DNA of 64,000 nt from assembly GCA_009823505.1 (NCBI GenBank), contig VZQC01012262.1:934723-998722 (forward strand), in the 5' to 3' direction. This document shows positions 58,547 to 64,000 of this stretch, in pieces (the first letter of the stretch is position 1; each line of letters opens with the position of its first letter). Under the pieces are notes generated by a model. The model made no database searches, had not been told where the DNA came from, and saw nothing but the letters and a program-made list of their open reading frames with translations. Both the position numbers and the translations under genes were made by a program. This DNA is from Rhizomys pruinosus. Its lineage: Eukaryota; Chordata; Mammalia; Rodentia; Spalacidae.

Positions 58547-61112
58547 ATGAGTGCTCTGCTCAGTGCCTGTGTGCTGTTGACACGGTGTGAGTGCTCTGCC
58601 CAGGGTCCGTGTGCTGTTGACACTGGTGAGAGTGCTCTGCCCAGTGCCCGTGTGCTGTTGACACTGGTGTGAGTGCTCTGCCCAGGGCCCGTGTGCTGTT
58701 GATACGGTGTGAGTGCTCTGCCCAGGGTCTGTGTGCTGTTGACACGGTGTGAGTGCTCTGCCCAGTGCCCGTGTGCTGTTGACACGGTGTGAGTGCTCTG
58801 CCCAGGGTCTGTGTGCTGTTGACACTGGTGTGAGTGCTCTGCCTAGTGCCTGTGTGCTGTTGACACTGGTGTGAGTGCTCTGCCCAGGGCCCGTGTGCTG
58901 TTGACATGGTGTGAGTGCTCTGTCCAGGGCCCGTGTGCTGTTGACATGGTGTGAGTGCTCTGTCCAGGGCCCGTGTGCTGTTGACACGGTGTGAGTGCTC
59001 TGTCCAGGGCCCGTGTGCTGTTGACACGGTGTGAGTGCTCTGCCCAGTGCCCATGTGCTGTTGACACGGTGTGAGTGCTCTGTCTAGTGCCCGTGTGCTG
59101 TTGACATGGTGTGAGTGCTCTGTCCAGGGCCCGTGTGCTGTTGACACGGTGTGAGTGCTCTGTGTAGGGTCCGTGTGCTGTTGACATGGTGTGAGTGTTC
59201 TGCCCAGTGCCCATGTGCTGTTGACACACTGTGAGTGCTCTGTCTAGGGTCCGTGTGCTGTTGACACAGTGTGAGTGCCCTGTCCAGTGCCCGTGTGCTG
59301 TTGACACGCTGTGAGTGCTCTGTCCAGTGCCCGTGTGCTGTTGACACGGTGTGAGTGCTCTGCCCAGTGCCCGTGTGCTGTTGACATGGTGTGAGTGCTC
59401 TGTCCAGGGCCCGTGTGCTGTTGACATGGTGTGAGTGCTCTGTCCAGGGCCCATCTGCTGTTGACATGGTGTGAGTGCTCTGTCCAGTGCCCGTGTGCTG
59501 TTGACACGGTGTGAGTGCTCTGCCCAGTGCCCGTGTGCTGTTGACATGGTGTGAGTGCTCTGTCCAGTGCCCGTGTGCTGTTGACATGGTGTGAGTGCTC
59601 TGTCCAGTGCCCGTGTGCTGTTGACATGGTGTGAGTGCTCTGTCCAGTGCCCGTGTGCTGTTGACATGGTGTGAGTGCTCTGTCCAGTGCCCGTGTGCTG
59701 TTGACATGGTGTGAGTGCTCTGTCCAGTGCCCGTGTGCTGTTGACATGGTGTGAGTGCTCTGTCCAGTGCCCGTGTGCTGTTGACATGGTGTGAGTGCTC
59801 TGTCCAGTGCCCGTGTGCTGTTGACATGGTGTGAGTGCTCTGTCCAGTGCCCGTGTGCTGTTGACATGGTGTGAGTGCTCTGTCCAGTGCCCGTGTGCTG
59901 TTGACATGGTGTGAGTGCTCTGTCCAGTGCCCGTGTGCTGTTGACATGGTGTGAGTGCTCTGTCCAGTGCCCGTGTGCTGTTGACATGGTGTGAGTGCTC
60001 TGTCCAGTGCCCGTGTGCTGTTGACATGGTGTGAGTGCTCTGTCCAGTGCCCGTGTGCTGTTGACATGGTGTGAGTGCTCTGTCCAGTGCCCGTGTGCTG
60101 TTGACATGGTGTGAGTGCTCTGTCCAGTGCCCGTGTGCTGTTGACATGGTGTGAGTGCTCTGTCCAGTGCCCGTGTGCTGTTGACATGGTGTGAGTGCTC
60201 TGTCCAGTGCCCGTGTGCTGTTGACATGGTGTGAGTGCTCTGTCCAGTGCCCGTGTGCTGTTGACATGGTGTGAGTGCTCTGCCCAGTGCCCGTGTGCTG
60301 TTGACATGGTGTGAGTGCTCTGTCCAGTGCCCGTGTGCTGTTGACATGGTGTGAGTGCTCTGTCCAGTGCCCGTGTGCTGTTGACATGGTGTGAGTGCTC
60401 TGTCCAGTGCCCGTGTGCTGTTGACATGGTGTGAGTGCTCTGTCCAGTGCCCGTGTGCTGTTGACATGGTGTGAGTGCTCTGTCCAGTGCCCGTGTGCTG
60501 TTGACATGGTGTGAGTGCTCTGCCCAGTGCCCGTGTGCTGTTGACATGGTGTGAGTGCTCTGTCCAGTGCCCGTGTGCTGTTGACACGGTGTGAGTGCTC
60601 TGTCCAGTGCCCGTGTGCTGTTGACACGGTGTGAGTGCTCTGTCCAGGGCCCGTGTGCTGTTGACACGGTGTGAGTGCTCTGTCTAGGGTCCGTGTGCTG
60701 TTGACACGGTGTGAGTGCTCTGTCCAGGGTCCGTGTGCTGTTGACACGGTGTGAGTGCTCTGCCCAGTGCCCGTGTGCTGTTGACATGGTGTGAGTGCTC
60801 TGTCTAGGGCCCGTGTGCTGTTGACATGGTGTGAGTGCTCTGTCCAGGGTCCATGTGCTGTTGACACGGTGTGAGTGTTCTGCCCAGTGCCCGTGTGCTG
60901 TTGACATGGTGTGAGTGCTCTGCCCAGGGTCCGTGTGCTGTTGACACTGGTGTGAGTGCTTTGTCCACGGTCCGTGTGCTATTGACATAGTGTGAGTGCT
61001 CTGTCCAGGGTCCGTGTGCTGTTGACACTGGTGTGAGTGCTCTGCCCAGTGCCCGTGTGCTTTGACAGGGTGTGAGTGCTCTGTCCAGGGCTCGTGTGCT
61101 GTTGACACTGGT
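58547..61112. repeat. 40-bp minisatellite next to BAG2
   Basis: About 64 units of 40 bases (blocks ttgacatggtgtgagtgctc and tgtccagtgcccgtgtgctg). Central units (about 59540-60540) are almost identical; those near both ends differ at several positions and some have an extra t (gacactggtg). That is the pattern of homogenisation in the middle of an array. None of the three minus-strand frames has a stop over long distances, giving open frames up to 674 codons with a 40-residue period. They are by-products of the repeat. Confidence 0.97.
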
Positions 61113-61472
61113 GAACTGCTGAGTGCCAGCTGGCTTTCATTCCAAAGTCAAGCAAATAGCAGTGATCTGTTTGCCTTTTCTGGGCATTTGTCCCCACACA
61201 TAAACCATGTGCTGTCTTCTCAATTTAAATATATAGTGCTAGATTCTATTACAACACAAGAATGCAGTCTAAAAACTTGGAAACAGGTAACCCGAGATAA
61301 TTCTGGTTTTTAATTGTTACTTGTATAGCTGTTGACACTGGAATACTTTCCTCATCTGAAATAACTATCAGTATAAAATAAGTGGTTGCCTGACATAATG
61401 AAGTAGTATCACTTAAAACTGTATTTCATCATTTTCACATCATTATGTGTAAGGGCCGGTATGTTGGAAGAC
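61113..61472 (-). other. BAG2: BAG2 3' untranslated region, at least its start
   Basis: 360 bases between the BAG2 stop and the 40-bp array. A variant polyadenylation signal (ATTAAA on the minus strand) lies at about 61310. I see no AATAAA here. If that variant is not used, the transcript would run into the minisatellite. Confidence 0.45.
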
Positions 61473-63316
<1,844 letters not shown>

Positions 63317-63356
63317 TCAAAAATTCTTAATTGCTTTGTATTTTAAAATTCTTCTG

Positions 63357-63745
63357 CCAGGCATGGTGGCACATACCTTTAATCCCCACCACTCCGGGAG
63401 GCAGAGGCAGGTGGATCTCTGAGTTCAAGGCCAGCCTGGTCTACATAGTGAGTTCCAGGCCAGCTGGGGCTAGAGGGAGGCCCTGTCTCAAAAATTTTTC
63501 CAGTTTTGTTTGTTTTGGATCGGTCTCAAAGGCTGGCCTTGAATTTGAAGCGGTCCCCGTGACTCAGCACACCTGACTTTTTAAAATCATCCACTCGCAC
63601 CCCATTTCCATCCCTGCACATGGGGTGGTTGTTCTATTCAGTGCTCATCTGTTTGAATCTTGTTATTTAAAAATTGGTACCCAGGACAGCTGGGGCTACA
63701 TGGAGACCCTGTCTCAAAAAGACAAAAAAAAAAAAAAAAATCGGT
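63357..63745 (+). repeat. B1 SINE and B1 3' fragment
   Basis: Sense B1 at 63357-63500 in BAG2 intron 1, and a 3' end piece at 63675-63745 (ccaggacagctggggctaca, then an A-run). The remaining sequence to 64000 has no clear feature. Confidence 0.85.
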
Positions 63746-64000
63746 ATCATTAGTATCTTTTTCATTTGCTTCAGAGCCACGTGGTTCCTGCCTGTACATC
63801 TAGTCAGAAGCCTCCGAGTGCCGTGAGGTGCTCTGTGGGAGCGCTCTGAACACTCCAGTCGTTCACATCAGTGTCTATGGTGCAAGCTGCACACTCTCGG
63901 TATCCATTCCTCACTGCCACCCTGCAGTCTCCTCCCATCCTGTCCTGTGTGAGCTCTGTCGGATGGCCTTCACTCAACAGATACATTTTTCTGCTGACAT

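Noticed and set aside
58560..61108. Very long minus-strand open frames (up to 674 codons) with a 40-residue period
   Set aside because: They are produced by a stop-free 40-base tandem repeat read in all three frames. There is no promoter, splice structure or known family.

Overview
This is a 64 kb piece of a rodent nuclear chromosome. It is packed with B1, B2/B3 and B4/ID-type SINEs, old and rodent-type LINE-1 pieces and LTR fragments, and it carries two multi-exon protein genes in convergent orientation. The 3' halves of the B2 copies do not look like the house-mouse consensus I remember, so a muroid other than Mus is likely. That last point is inference.

Layout. 1-13.7 kb: intergenic, with SINEs, a pair of diverged LTR-like direct repeats (about 2.93-3.81 and 7.30-8.70 kb) with a tRNA-Lys-like primer-binding site after the first, and a minus-strand thymosin beta-4 processed pseudogene (10.46-10.94 kb). 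13.7-14.6 kb: a CpG-island promoter with a non-coding first exon. 14.6-51.1 kb: RAB23 on the + strand. Its six coding exons join in frame to exactly 237 codons, the length of human RAB23, and include all the GTPase motifs and a CaaX-type end (CSIP). Intron 1 contains a nearly intact U6 snRNA retrocopy. 51.1-54.5 kb: RAB23 3' UTR with a B2 inside. 54.7-55.2 kb: a 33-bp minisatellite. 57.47-57.58 kb: an isolated open stretch with good splice sites that I could not assign. 58.5-61.1 kb: a 40-bp minisatellite. 61.5-63.2 kb: the last two exons of BAG2 on the minus strand; exon 1 lies beyond the window.

Assembly. Single N bases at 25483 and 57167 mark joins. To the right of the first, RAB23 exon 2 and its flanks are repeated with scattered indels, followed by about 3.7 kb of error-rich copies of the 38-bp minisatellite that precedes the N. 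This looks like an unpolished long-read end placed next to the polished end of the same locus, not a real exon duplication.

Function. RAB23 is a Rab-family GTPase that restrains Hedgehog signalling; BAG2 is an HSP70 co-chaperone. They are neighbours, and I see no evidence that they act in one pathway. I found no prokaryotic-type system, CRISPR array or new coding operon. The most novel-looking items are a composite SINE (B2 head fused to B1 at the same junction in four copies, one with a 16-bp target-site duplication around the whole unit), the minisatellite derived from a B1 end with a two-unit higher-order block, and the unassigned exon-like segment.
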